Assembly: GCF_014655955.1 (NCBI RefSeq)
Contig: NZ_BNBO01000001.1
Location: 208,716 to 272,715, forward strand
DNA from: Kitasatospora indigofera
GTDB taxonomy: Bacteria; Actinomycetota; Actinomycetes; Streptomycetales; Streptomycetaceae
Direction of reading: 5' to 3'
Length of the DNA stretch: 64,000 nucleotides
In this document: positions 15,608 to 23,846 of the stretch, in pieces
Layout of the letters: each line of letters starts with the position of its first letter
Position numbering within the stretch: the stretch's first letter is position 1
The notes under the pieces: model-generated
The model's input: the letters and a program-made list of their open reading frames with translations, nothing else
What the model was told of the DNA's origin: nothing
The model's database searches: none
Position numbers and translations under genes: made by a program

Positions 15608-16692
15608 AGCGCCCCCTCGCCCTGCTGGAACGGGCCGGGATCGACCCGTACCTGCTGGCCATCCTCGCCACGGTCGCCCTCGCCGTCGTGCTCCCCGCCG
15701 GCGGGTCGGCGGCCCGCGGGCTCTCGGCGGCCACGACCGTGCTGATCGGCCTGCTGTTCTTCCTCTACGGCGCCCGGCTCTCGCCGCGGGCCGCGCTGGC
15801 CGGCGCCACCCACTGGCGACTGCATCTCACCATCCTGGCGGCCACGTTCGTGGTGTTCCCGCTGCTCGGGCTGGCCGCCCAGGCACTGGCCGCCCCGATG
15901 CTCGGGCCGGATCTCGCCCGCGGTGTGCTCTTCCTCTGCCTGCTGCCGTCCACCGTGCAGTCCTCGATCGCGTTCACGGCGATCGCCGGCGGCAACACCG
16001 CCGGAGCGGTCTGCGCGGCGTCCTTCTCCAGCCTGCTCGGCATCGTGGTCACGCCGCTGCTGGCCTCCGCGCTGCTCGGCGGCGCGGGCGCGGTGCGGCT
16101 CGACGCGGCGGCGGTGCTGACCCTCGTCCTGCAGCTGCTGCTGCCCTTCCTGCTCGGCCAGCTCTCGCGGCGCTGGACGGCCGGGTGGATCGCCGCGCAC
16201 AAGCCGGTGGTGACGGCGGTGGACCGCGGGTCGATCCTGGTCGTCGTCTACGGCGCCTTCAGCGAGGGCATGGTGGCCGGGATCTGGCACACCGTCTCGC
16301 CCGGCCGGCTGCTCCTGCTGCTGGGAGTCTGCATGCTGCTGCTGGCGGCCGCGCTGACCGTGACCGACCAGGGCGCGCGGCGGCTGGGCTTCTCCCGCGA
16401 GGACCGCATCACGGTGGTCTTCTGCGGCTCGAAGAAGAGTCTGGCGAGCGGGCTGCCGATGGCCGCGGTGCTGTTCGCCCCCTCGGGCCTCGGGCTGGTC
16501 GTGCTCCCGCTGATGCTCTTCCACCAGGTGCAGCTGATGACCTGCACGGTGCTGGCCCGCCGGTGGGGCACCGCCGCCGCGGCCGCCCACGGCGGCCGGG
16601 CGGAGGCAGCCGTCCCGGTCGGCCAGTCCGGCGGCCGACCGGCCTTTCAGCCCCGCGGCGCTGGCGGTGAGTTCCCCGATACACCCGCGTAA
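15604..16692 (+). CDS. SBF-like (bile acid:sodium symporter family) transporter
   Basis: 362-residue membrane protein of the SBF-like/YfeH branch of the BASS family with about ten TM helices. Family segments: GLLFFLYGARLSPRAAL, FVVFPLLGLAAQAL, LLPSTVQSSIAFTAIAGGNTAGAVCAASFSSLLGI (a Na-site-like region), QLLLPFLLGQL and VVFCGSKKSLASGLPMA. These symporters move organic anions with Na+. It is translationally coupled to the amidase, so the likely cargo is a pathway substrate or product carboxylate. The hydrophilic C-terminal ~50 residues are unlike the core and probably disordered. Confidence 0.88.
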   Translation: MKRPLALLERAGIDPYLLAILATVALAVVLPAGGSAARGLSAATTVLIGLLFFLYGARLSPRAALAGATHWRLHLTILAATFVVFPLLGLAAQALAAPMLGPDLARGVLFLCLLPSTVQSSIAFTAIAGGNTAGAVCAASFSSLLGIVVTPLLASALLGGAGAVRLDAAAVLTLVLQLLLPFLLGQLSRRWTAGWIAAHKPVVTAVDRGSILVVVYGAFSEGMVAGIWHTVSPGRLLLLLGVCMLLLAAALTVTDQGARRLGFSREDRITVVFCGSKKSLASGLPMAAVLFAPSGLGLVVLPLMLFHQVQLMTCTVLARRWGTAAAAAHGGRAEAAVPVGQSGGRPAFQPRGAGGEFPDTPA

Positions 16693-16743
16693 CGCGGCGG
16701 TGCGGTCGGGGCAATGCGGTCCCCCTACGGTCGGCTCGACGGA

Positions 16744-16757
16744 TTTCGTATACAAAA
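16744..16757. promoter_or_regulatory. GntR operator candidate 3 (TTTCGTATACAAAA)
   Basis: Palindrome centred on GTATAC, one mismatch from TTGTATACAA, located 28 bp before the ATG of the NCS1 permease. Its presence suggests that the permease-amidase pair has its own promoter controlled by the same GntR protein. Confidence 0.72.
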
Positions 16758-16784
16758 GCGAGATCCCCCGGCCCGAGGAGCCCG

Positions 16785-18227
16785 ATGAGCCCGCGCACTG
16801 CAGCAGACCGCGCCACAGCGCCCACCCGGACACAACCGCGCACACCGTCGCCCGCGGAACCGCCCGCACCTGCGAGGGCGACCGCGGACGGCGGTGCCGC
16901 GGACGAGTACGAGCACCGGCCGGTCCCGCCCGGCGCCCGGCGCAGCCTGCTCTCGGTGGCCGCCGTCTGGGGCGGATTCCCGATGTGCCTGGGCAACGCG
17001 GTCTTCGGCGGCCTGATCGTCTACAACCTGGGCCTGCTGCGCGGCATGCTCGCCGTCCTGGTCGGGAACCTCGTCCTGCTCGGGTACGTCGGCACCCTGA
17101 GCCACCTCGCCGGCCGGACGGGCGAGAACTTCTCGCTCCAAGCCCTCACCACCTTCGGCCGGCGCGGCCGGACCTTGGTCGTGGGCTTCCTCTCCACCGT
17201 GGTGGTCGGCTGGTTCTCCTACCAACTCGGCCTCACCGGCGGTACGTTCCACGAACTCTTCGGCTGGGCACCGGCCTGGGGCGCGCTGCTGGGCTGCGCC
17301 GTCTACACCGCGGTGGCGGTGGCCGGGATCCGGGCCCTGTCGGTCCTCGGGCTGGTCGGCACACCGCTCTTCCTGGTGCTGGCCGCCGTCGCACTGTTCC
17401 TCGGCACCCGCGACGGCGGTTCGCTGAGCGGCGCGGTGGCCTACCACGGCGAGGGGCACGCCATCCCGTTCTGGGCCGCCGTCAGCATCGTGATCGCGGG
17501 CTTCGCCGACTCCGGCACGATGACCGCCGACTTCACCCGCTGGGCCAAGGACGGCCGGTCCGCGGTGGCCGCCACCGCCGTGGCCTTCCCGCTCGCCAAC
17601 ACCGTGGCCTACCTGGTCGGCGGCCTGGTGGTGGCCGTCGGCGGCGCCGCGGACCCGGCCCACGAGGGCGGGGCCTTCCTCGGCCTGCTCACCGGTCACG
17701 GCACGCTGCTCACCGGCCTCGCGGTGCTCTTCGTCCTCACCAACCTCGGGTCCGTCGCCTCGCACTGCCTCTACAACGCCGCGGTCGGCTGGTCCGGGAT
17801 CACCCGCGCCCGGATGCGGACCCTGGCACTGGTCCTGGGCGCGGCCGGGCTGGTGGTGGCCCTCACCGGGGTGTGGAGCTCGATCGTGGAATGGCTCTCC
17901 CTGCTCGGCATCGTCGTCCCGCCGATCGGCGCCGTCCTGATCACCGATCACCTGATGCCACGCCGGGGGGCGGCCCGCCGCACGGTGGAATCCGTCCGCC
18001 TACCGGCGCTCGCCGCCTGGGCCGCCGGCGCGGCCGCGGCGACGCTCGTCCACCAGCGACTGCCCGGATCGGTGGACGCCCTGGTCGGGATCGCCGTCGC
18101 GGCCGGCTGCTACGCCCTCCCCGGACTGCTGCGCCCGGCAGGCCCCGAGGCCGGGGCGGCCGGGAGCGCCGCCGTACCCTCCGGGAGCGCCGTCGTCCCC
18201 TCCTTCGCCACCGGGGAGCGCCCGTGA
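16785..18227 (+). CDS. NCS1 family purine/cytosine permease (CodB-like)
   Basis: 480-residue secondary transporter of the NCS1 family, importing nucleobases or hydantoin-like heterocycles with H+ or Na+. About twelve TM helices; family segments include FPMCLGNAVFGGLIVYNLGLL, GRTGENFSLQALTTFGRRG, STVVVGWFSYQLGLTGGTF, IVIAGFADSGTMTADFTRWAK and LGIVVPPIGAVLITDHL. The N-terminal ~45 residues are polar. GAGGAG precedes ATG 16785 by four bases. Coupled to the downstream amidase (GTGA). A CodB-type importer beside a CodA/AtzC-type hydrolase suggests uptake of a heterocyclic nitrogen source. Confidence 0.92.
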   Translation: MSPRTAADRATAPTRTQPRTPSPAEPPAPARATADGGAADEYEHRPVPPGARRSLLSVAAVWGGFPMCLGNAVFGGLIVYNLGLLRGMLAVLVGNLVLLGYVGTLSHLAGRTGENFSLQALTTFGRRGRTLVVGFLSTVVVGWFSYQLGLTGGTFHELFGWAPAWGALLGCAVYTAVAVAGIRALSVLGLVGTPLFLVLAAVALFLGTRDGGSLSGAVAYHGEGHAIPFWAAVSIVIAGFADSGTMTADFTRWAKDGRSAVAATAVAFPLANTVAYLVGGLVVAVGGAADPAHEGGAFLGLLTGHGTLLTGLAVLFVLTNLGSVASHCLYNAAVGWSGITRARMRTLALVLGAAGLVVALTGVWSSIVEWLSLLGIVVPPIGAVLITDHLMPRRGAARRTVESVRLPALAAWAAGAAAATLVHQRLPGSVDALVGIAVAAGCYALPGLLRPAGPEAGAAGSAAVPSGSAVVPSFATGERP

Positions 18228-19705
18228 ACCGCGCCGAACGCGACGAGCTGTGCTTCCTGCCCGCCACCGACCTGGTGGCGCTGGTCCGCCGCCGCGACCT
18301 GTCGCCCGTCGACATCGTGGACGCCGTCCTGGACCGGATGGCCGAGGTCGACCCGGTCCTCGCCGCCTTCTGCACCCCGACCCCCGAACGGGCCCGCGCC
18401 CGGGCCGCGAGCCTGGCCGACGACCTCGTCCACGGCCGGCCGGCCGGGCCGCTGGCCGGTGTGCCGATCGGGGTGAAGGACCTGCTGTCCACCGCCGGTG
18501 TCCGGACCACCTCAGGGTCCGCGGTTCACGCCGACCACGTCCCGGACGAGGACGACATCGTGGTGGAGCGCTCGGTGGCGGCCGGCGCGGTGGTGCTAGG
18601 GAAGACGAACGCGACCGAGTTCGGTTACAGCCCGGTCGGCCACAACGAGCTCTTCCCCGTCACCCGCAACCCCTGGAACCCGGCCCTGACTCCGGGCGGT
18701 TCGAGCGCCGGCTCGGCGGCCGCCGTCGCCGCCGGGCTCGGCCCGGTCGCGCTGGGCAGCGACGGCGGCTGCTCGGTCCGGGTACCGGCCGCGCACTGCG
18801 GCCTGGTCGGCTTCAAGGCGTCGATGGGCCGCGTCCCGGTGTACCCCGGTTGCCGGGACGAGCGGCTGCCCGGCGTCTCCGGCTGGGAGAGCGTGGAGCA
18901 CATCGGTCCGCTCACCCGGACGGTCGCCGACGCAGCCCTGATGCTGTCGGTGCTGGCCGGTCCCGACCCGCGGGACCGGCACTCGATCCCGTGCGGCGAC
19001 GTCGACTGGCAGGAGGCGGCCCGGCGCGGGGCGGCGGACGGCGTGGCCGGCCTGCGGGTCGCCTGGAGCCCCGACCTCGGCCACCTCGCGGTCGACCCGG
19101 AGGTCCGACGCGTCACCCGGGCGGCGGTGGACGTGCTGGAGCGCGAACTCGGCTGCCGGGTCGAGCAGGTGACACCGGACTGGGCCGACCCGGCCGCCGC
19201 GTTCCAGGCCCTGGTCGTCGCCGAGACCGACCTGCGGGGGATGCGGCGCATGATCGACGAGCAGGGGCCGCGGATGTCGCCGCACCTGGTCGCCTGGATG
19301 CGCCACCCCTGGACGGCCGAGGACCTGACCGACGCCAACATCGCCCGCAAGGCCCTGGTCAACCGGATGGCCCGGCTGATGGCCGGTCACGACGTGCTCG
19401 TCACCCCCACCGCGGCCGTGCCGCCGTTCCCCGTCGGCATCCTCGGACCGACCGAGACGGACGGACGCGCGGTGGCGGAGACCGCCTGGATCGGCTTCAA
19501 CTACCCGGCGAGCCTGACCGGTCAGCCCGCCGTCAGCGTGCCCGCCGGGTGGACGGCCGACGGGCTGCCGGTCGGGCTGCAGATCGTCGGACGCCACCTG
19601 GCCGACGCCACCGTGCTGCGGGCGGCCGCCGCCTTCGAACGCGTCGCCCCATGGGCCCACCGACGGCCGGGGGGTGTCCGGGCGGCCGGCCGGGCCGGGA
19701 GCTGA
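18224..19705 (+). CDS. Amidase signature family hydrolase
   Basis: 493-residue amidase with the full signature: Lys in GVPIGVKDLLSTAG, the PGGSSAGSAAAVAAG loop and GSDGGCSVRVPAAHCG, in which the usual T-A-G-S reads G-G-C-S but the catalytic-position Ser is kept. It resembles aryl/aspartyl-tRNA-type amidases and AtzF/HpxY-type amidases in length. The GTG start is inside the GTGA overlap with the permease. With the first amidase it gives the regulon two paralogous amidases, possibly acting in sequence on a ureide. The C-terminal tail after HRRPGG is Ala/Gly-rich. Confidence 0.91.
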   Translation: MNRAERDELCFLPATDLVALVRRRDLSPVDIVDAVLDRMAEVDPVLAAFCTPTPERARARAASLADDLVHGRPAGPLAGVPIGVKDLLSTAGVRTTSGSAVHADHVPDEDDIVVERSVAAGAVVLGKTNATEFGYSPVGHNELFPVTRNPWNPALTPGGSSAGSAAAVAAGLGPVALGSDGGCSVRVPAAHCGLVGFKASMGRVPVYPGCRDERLPGVSGWESVEHIGPLTRTVADAALMLSVLAGPDPRDRHSIPCGDVDWQEAARRGAADGVAGLRVAWSPDLGHLAVDPEVRRVTRAAVDVLERELGCRVEQVTPDWADPAAAFQALVVAETDLRGMRRMIDEQGPRMSPHLVAWMRHPWTAEDLTDANIARKALVNRMARLMAGHDVLVTPTAAVPPFPVGILGPTETDGRAVAETAWIGFNYPASLTGQPAVSVPAGWTADGLPVGLQIVGRHLADATVLRAAAAFERVAPWAHRRPGGVRAAGRAGS

Positions 19706-19816
19706 CGGCCCGGCCCCGGCCTGCCCGGGCACGGGTTCCGGCCGTCGGGGGACGCGGTGCCTGCCGGCGCCCCGCCGACACGTTGTTTGCGGTCACCCGG
19801 GGGTAGCGTCTCCGGT

Positions 19817-20578
19817 ATGGACCTTCGCACCACCGTTGAGCGCGCTCAGCGCCTCCAGCAGCTGCACGCCCAGTACAAGCCGCTCGTCCTGCCGACCGTC
19901 TGGGACGTCTGGTCCGCGCGGACGGCAGCCGGCGCCGGCTTCCCCGCGCTGACGATCGGCAGTCACCCGCTCGCCGACTCCCGGGGCGCCCAGGACCACG
20001 AGGGGCAGACCTTCGAGGAGGTGCTCGCCGCCGTCAGGCCGATCATCGCGGCGGTCGACGTCCCGGTGTCCGTGGACCTTGAGGCCGGCTACGGTCAGGA
20101 CCCCGCGGACCTCGTCGCCGGACTCACCGAGATCGGCGGTGTCGGTCTCAACATCGAGGACACCGTCCACTCGGACGGCGGACGCGTGCGCAGCACCCAG
20201 GAGCATGCCGGCTACATCGCCGGACTGCGCGCGGCGGCCGACGATGCGGGGATCCCGCTCTGGGTCAACGGGCGCACCGACCTGTTTCTCCACGCCGAGG
20301 ACGCCTCCGGAGTCCTCGACGAGGCGATCGAGCGACTGCGGGCCATGGAGCGGGCCGGCGCCGACAGCGTCTACCCGGTCGGCATTCAGGACAACGACGA
20401 CCTGCTCACGGCGGTGACCGGCGCCGTCGGCGTTCCCGTGAACTCCACGGCCCATCCCGTCCGGCACGACCTTGAGCGCTTCCGTCGCCTCGGCGTCGGC
20501 CGGATCACCTACGGCCCGCTGCTGCAGATCGCGTTGACGGATGCGATGAAGGACATGCTCGGCCCCTGGGCTCCCTGA
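19817..20578 (+). CDS. Isocitrate lyase/PEP mutase superfamily protein
   Basis: 253-residue (beta/alpha)8 enzyme of the isocitrate lyase/phosphoenolpyruvate mutase superfamily. Family features: LVLPTVWDVWSARTAAGAGF, ALTIGSHPLADSRG, VPVSVDLEAGYGQDPADL with the Mg-binding acidic residues, GVGLNIEDTVH and PLWVNGRTDLFL. The KKCGH motif of true isocitrate lyases is absent, so it is more like the oxaloacetate-decarboxylase/methylisocitrate-lyase-like group that cleaves C-C or C-P bonds of small 2-oxo acids. ATG 19817. It stands outside the amide regulon by 111 bp and has no palindrome in front. Confidence 0.88.
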   Translation: MDLRTTVERAQRLQQLHAQYKPLVLPTVWDVWSARTAAGAGFPALTIGSHPLADSRGAQDHEGQTFEEVLAAVRPIIAAVDVPVSVDLEAGYGQDPADLVAGLTEIGGVGLNIEDTVHSDGGRVRSTQEHAGYIAGLRAAADDAGIPLWVNGRTDLFLHAEDASGVLDEAIERLRAMERAGADSVYPVGIQDNDDLLTAVTGAVGVPVNSTAHPVRHDLERFRRLGVGRITYGPLLQIALTDAMKDMLGPWAP

Positions 20579-20581
20579 GCA

Positions 20582-20619
20582 GCCGGCCGGGCGAGTGGTG
20601 CCCGAGCCGCTCGGCCGGC
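20582..20619 (+). terminator. Hairpin after ICL/PEP-mutase gene
   Basis: Eight-base perfect stem GCCGGCCG/CGGCCGGC with a 22-base loop that can fold further, beginning 4 bp after the stop. It sits between convergent genes. Confidence 0.5.
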
Positions 20620-20688
20620 CTGCCGTGAGATGGTCCGCCGGCGGCGCGGTGTCAGGGCGGGGCCGACCTGTCGTGATGTGAGGGATCG

Positions 20689-21330
20689 TCAGCCGAGCGA
20701 CGCCGGCGCCGGGCTGTGGAGGTGTGCCGTCCGGACTCCGGCCTTGCGCAGCTCGTCCTTCACGATGCGGAGCATCGTGCAGGCCATGAGCGGCATGATC
20801 CCGTCTTTGCAGTCCATCCACACGCTCGTCGTCGTCTCGTCGATGCCGACGTAGTTCGGGTTGTAGAGGTCGGTGTCGCAGAAGAAGTCCTCGGCCTCGT
20901 CCGCCGGCACCTCGTGGCCGTCCTCGAAGACGGCCCACAGCCGGGTCTCGGCGGCGGTGGTGAGCGCGGCGAGTGCGCGCTCGTGGTCCTCCGACCGGAC
21001 GGCGATCGACCAGTTCTGGACGAGGGGGTCGCCGTCGGTCCCTCCGAGGATGCCCAGACAGTTCGGATCGACGGTGATGCCGCCGGGTTCGCTCTCGGAC
21101 AGGACCGCTCGGCTCATCCAGTAGGCGGCCTGGTCCGGAAGGTCGACGGTCGCCTCGGCCACCCGCCACAGCATCGGGGAACCTGCCGCACGTACGGCCT
21201 CGTCGAACAAGCTGCGCGCCGTCTCCTGGGCGTCGATGCCCCCGCTCTTGAGAGTCGAGCGGCCACGCTCGAAGTACCTCTCACCGGCCCCGACGGGGAT
21301 TTGGGCGGGCAGTTGCCGATCGGTCGTCAT
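20689..21330 (-). CDS. Hypothetical protein
   Basis: 213-residue soluble protein, not recognised. It begins with a helical section (SLFDEAVRAAGSPMLWRVAEATVDLPDQAAYWMSRAVLSES) and continues into a mixed region with GGITVDPNCLGILGGTDGDPL, WSIAVRSEDHERALAAL and a core NYVGIDETTTSVWMDCKDGIMPLMACTMLRI. The Cys-containing tail may be structural. ATG 21330. Monocistronic; convergent with the preceding gene. No function can be assigned. Confidence 0.7.
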   Translation of the reverse strand: MTTDRQLPAQIPVGAGERYFERGRSTLKSGGIDAQETARSLFDEAVRAAGSPMLWRVAEATVDLPDQAAYWMSRAVLSESEPGGITVDPNCLGILGGTDGDPLVQNWSIAVRSEDHERALAALTTAAETRLWAVFEDGHEVPADEAEDFFCDTDLYNPNYVGIDETTTSVWMDCKDGIMPLMACTMLRIVKDELRKAGVRTAHLHSPAPASLG

Positions 21331-21614
21331 GATGTCATGTTGGCAGCCGCATAAGACAGTTGACCGTGCCAGGGGAGTCAGACACCGCCCGCCGCCTGCC
21401 ACCCGCAGCGGGTTCGGCTCTGGGTCCGGTCCCGGGGAGTCGGGCCCGGGTCCGGGGCGTGGGACGGGAGTCGTTCTTCGGGATCGTCCGGGCGAGGGGT
21501 CCCGTGGGGGGGCCGGGCCGTCGTCCGGCCGCCGGCCACGCCGTCCGCCGCCGCACGTGCGAGCGCACGGTCGTCCGCCCCGCCCGCTGGTAGGTCGGTG
21601 GTCAACAAATCGGG

Positions 21615-22361
21615 GTGACAGGTTTCGACCTGGTCGGCATGATCGGTCAGTTGTTCCGTCATGTCTCACCTCGGAGGTACGCCACGTCCATCCACCGCGA
21701 ACGAGTCTGGGACCTGCCGTGGTTCGCGGCTGACCCAGGCCGGAACGCTTTCGACTGGGACGACGACGAGGCGGCGCGGCTGACGGAGCTCGTCGTTCCG
21801 ATGGTGCCTCCCATCGGTGCCGAGCGGATGGCGCGCTTTCGGTTCATTGACGAGGTCACCGTGCTCCTGGTGTCCCGTTACGGCCGGTGGGCCTGCGGCT
21901 GGGATTTTTCGAACCACGACGGTGGTCCCGTTGAGGCCTGGTGCTGCGATTCGCACTCGGTCGGGGAGATGGAGGAGACCGCCGAACGGGTCGTGACGTG
22001 CCTGCTGGAGTGGCGTGACTGGCTGGAGGACATGGCCGAGCGGTTCGAGCAGCTTGCACCGCTTCCCGGTGCGGACGCCGAGGACCGCAGCTGGCACTTG
22101 GAACGCGCGGTGACCCGCCTGGTCACCGCGGTCGTCAACAGCACCCACGCCGAGTCGTCCTGGTACGGGATCTGCGAGACGACGCTGACCTGGTTCCTTA
22201 CCTCCACCGGAATGGGACAGGAAGAGGCCCGGAAGGCGGTCGGAGCCGCGATCGGTGGCCGCTTCAAGAGCCACGTTGCGCCCGCCCCGACCCTGGTCGA
22301 CACGGTAGGAGAGGACCTGGCGATTCGCCTGACCGGCCGCGGGTTCTACCGTGAGCGATGA
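21615..22361 (+). CDS. Hypothetical protein, partner of the Fic-domain gene
   Basis: 248-residue soluble, Trp-rich acidic protein, not recognised. The N-terminal part has DLPWFAADPGRNAFDWDDDEAARL and VTVLLVSRYGRWACGWDF; a helical middle contains EEWRDWLEDMAERFEQL-like sequence; the C-terminal half has a compact helical bundle (TLTWFLTSTGMGQEEARKAVG). GTG 21615. Its stop overlaps the Fic gene start by 11 bases, so the two are translationally coupled. By analogy with FicTA/Doc modules it could be an antitoxin or a modification target, but it lacks the (S/T)xxxE(G/N) inhibitory motif in any position I could recognise. Confidence 0.7.
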   Translation: MTGFDLVGMIGQLFRHVSPRRYATSIHRERVWDLPWFAADPGRNAFDWDDDEAARLTELVVPMVPPIGAERMARFRFIDEVTVLLVSRYGRWACGWDFSNHDGGPVEAWCCDSHSVGEMEETAERVVTCLLEWRDWLEDMAERFEQLAPLPGADAEDRSWHLERAVTRLVTAVVNSTHAESSWYGICETTLTWFLTSTGMGQEEARKAVGAAIGGRFKSHVAPAPTLVDTVGEDLAIRLTGRGFYRER

Positions 22362-22980
22362 TGCGCTGGCCAGGTGGTGCAAGGTCAGGGAGCAGGTCGA
22401 CTGGCTCTCGTCCACGAGCGTGAGCCCGGCACCGGTGTGCCCGGTCGTGGACGGACTCGCCGTGTGGTTCGATGGTCCGGTCCGCCTCCGTGACCCGGAC
22501 CGCGCCGACCGGCTGCTTGCCGCGATGACCCTGTCCCGTGCCGCTGCCTCACAGGGAGAGCCGCTTACCCCGACTCTTCTCGCGGGCTGGCAGAAGCTGG
22601 TCCTCGGTGTGAACGAGGTGTGTCTGTGTCAGAGCGACGCCTTCGCCAAGGGCGGCCGGGAACGATACGGGCTGACGCCTCACACTTGGCAGGACTTCGC
22701 CGCCTGCCTGCACCAGAGCGCCGACCCGTCGGTCCCCCTGTCCGCCCGCTCGGCCAGGGCGTACCTCGACATCGCCTTCTTCCACCCCTACCCGGACGGC
22801 AACGCCCGTCTGGCACTGCTGGTCCTCGCCCACGTCCTGGAGACGGAAGGAGTACGCCTGGACGAAGTGGGGCCGCTGCAGACCACCCGCTACGCGGACG
22901 ACCCGGACGGCGCCCTCGACATGGCGGCCCTGGTCACCGTACTGATCCGCGCCACTCACCGTCGGGCAACCGCGCGGTGA
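22351..22980 (+). CDS. Fic/DOC family protein with degenerate active-site motif
   Basis: 209-residue Fic-fold protein. Fic enzymes transfer AMP, phosphate or other nucleotide moieties to protein side chains. The core motif HPFx(D/E)GNGRxxR appears here as HPYPDGNARLAL: the catalytic His, the metal Asp and the GN anion hole are kept, but the second Gly is Ala and the last Arg, which holds the nucleotide phosphates, is Leu. The beta-hairpin flap region (SDAFAKGGRERYGLTPHTW) and helices before it fit the fold. GTG 22351 overlaps the upstream partner gene. The altered motif suggests a changed substrate or a non-AMPylating activity. Confidence 0.82.
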   Translation: MSDDALARWCKVREQVDWLSSTSVSPAPVCPVVDGLAVWFDGPVRLRDPDRADRLLAAMTLSRAAASQGEPLTPTLLAGWQKLVLGVNEVCLCQSDAFAKGGRERYGLTPHTWQDFAACLHQSADPSVPLSARSARAYLDIAFFHPYPDGNARLALLVLAHVLETEGVRLDEVGPLQTTRYADDPDGALDMAALVTVLIRATHRRATAR

Positions 22981-23036
22981 GGGAAGGCTCCGCCGAAGCG
23001 GACAGGCGAGCACATTCAGCAGTACGTGGCTGAGAC

Positions 23037-23450
23037 TTACCCGTGCACGCCGACAAGGGAGTCGGCGTACGCCGCCAGTGCCTTGATGAGCTGCCGGTAT
23101 CTCTGTGAGGGTGAGCGGTTGGTCAGGGCTTTGACGACGCGGTGCCCCGGTCCGATGGGGTCGGGGCGGCCGATCGGGGAGAGCGGGGGCCGCCCGTCGG
23201 GTGCCAGGCGCCATTCGTTGCCGGTGGCCCTTGGTTCCTCGAAGTCTTGCCTCAGCGCGGGTGTCTGCGGTCCGGGGTGTGCGCCAGCAGGTCGGCCAGC
23301 CGGACCCGGAAGGCGTCGGGCTCCAGTTGGAGGCAGCGGTCGGCGAGGTGGAGGAGGGCCGAGCGGCGAGTCGTCGTACGCGCAGGCCAGCTCCAGCAGG
23401 CCGCACGCATCGGATCGGATCAACGCCTTCGGCGTCACCGGGTCGCCCAT
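23037..23450 (-). pseudogene. Decayed gene, frameshifted hypothetical
   Basis: The frame starting MGDPVTPKALIRSDACGLLE turns low-complexity after YDDSPLG. Skipping one C in the run near 23368 gives YDDSRSALLHLADRCLQLEPDAFRVRLADLLAHTPDRRHPR, a natural-looking helical protein that stops at a TGA. The original frame regains coding character downstream (FEEPRATGNEWRLAP and VVKALTNRSPSQRYRQLIKALAAYADSL). At least one frameshift therefore seems to have split one or two small genes. The family is not recognised. Confidence 0.4.
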
Positions 23451-23618
23451 GCCCCCAGGACAGCACCCCTCCTCGGGCTGCCGTACCAGATCACCGAAGT
23501 TGTTCGTAGCTCACCGTGATCTGATCACTCCGCAGAGGCGTACTCGCAAGGTGGTTTGCTCCACTCGCAACCTACGGTGCTCCATCACGAACACGCGGGC
23601 GTGTCGCCCCCATGGTGT

Positions 23619-23634
23619 TCGATTTTGCGTTCGA
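23619..23634. promoter_or_regulatory. Possible LexA/SOS box (TCGATT-N4-GTTCGA)
   Basis: Compared with the actinobacterial SOS box TCGAAC-N4-GTTCGA, the right half-site is perfect and the left has four of six bases, with exact N4 spacing. A TAGGAT hexamer follows 7 bp downstream (23642-23647) and could be a -10 element. The nearest plus-strand gene starts 200 bp away, and a LexA-family gene lies at 24918. Confidence 0.4.
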
Positions 23635-23846
23635 ATAACTCTAGGATGCTCGGAGACGCAGGGGCGCCGCCCGGGTCGCCGGAACCGAGGCCGACGGAGG
23701 CCGGCCGGTCGTTCCCTGGACCGCGCGGCGACAGCATGCCGAGGGACTGACCGTCCTGCCTTCTGCCGCCATCGAACCGGTGCCGGCGCTCGTCGCAGGC
23801 CCACCCGAACACGCCGTGGCGGCCTCGGTCGCTAGGGAGGACACAG

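Larger units (their letters stand above)
22981..23846. other. Long stretch without an intact gene
   Basis: About 870 bp between the Fic gene and the next intact gene. It holds the decayed minus-strand frame at 23037-23450 and a candidate LexA-type box at 23619-23634. Sequence between 23520 and 23650 is noticeably less GC-rich than its surroundings, consistent with regulatory or foreign DNA. No other gene is supported. Confidence 0.5.
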
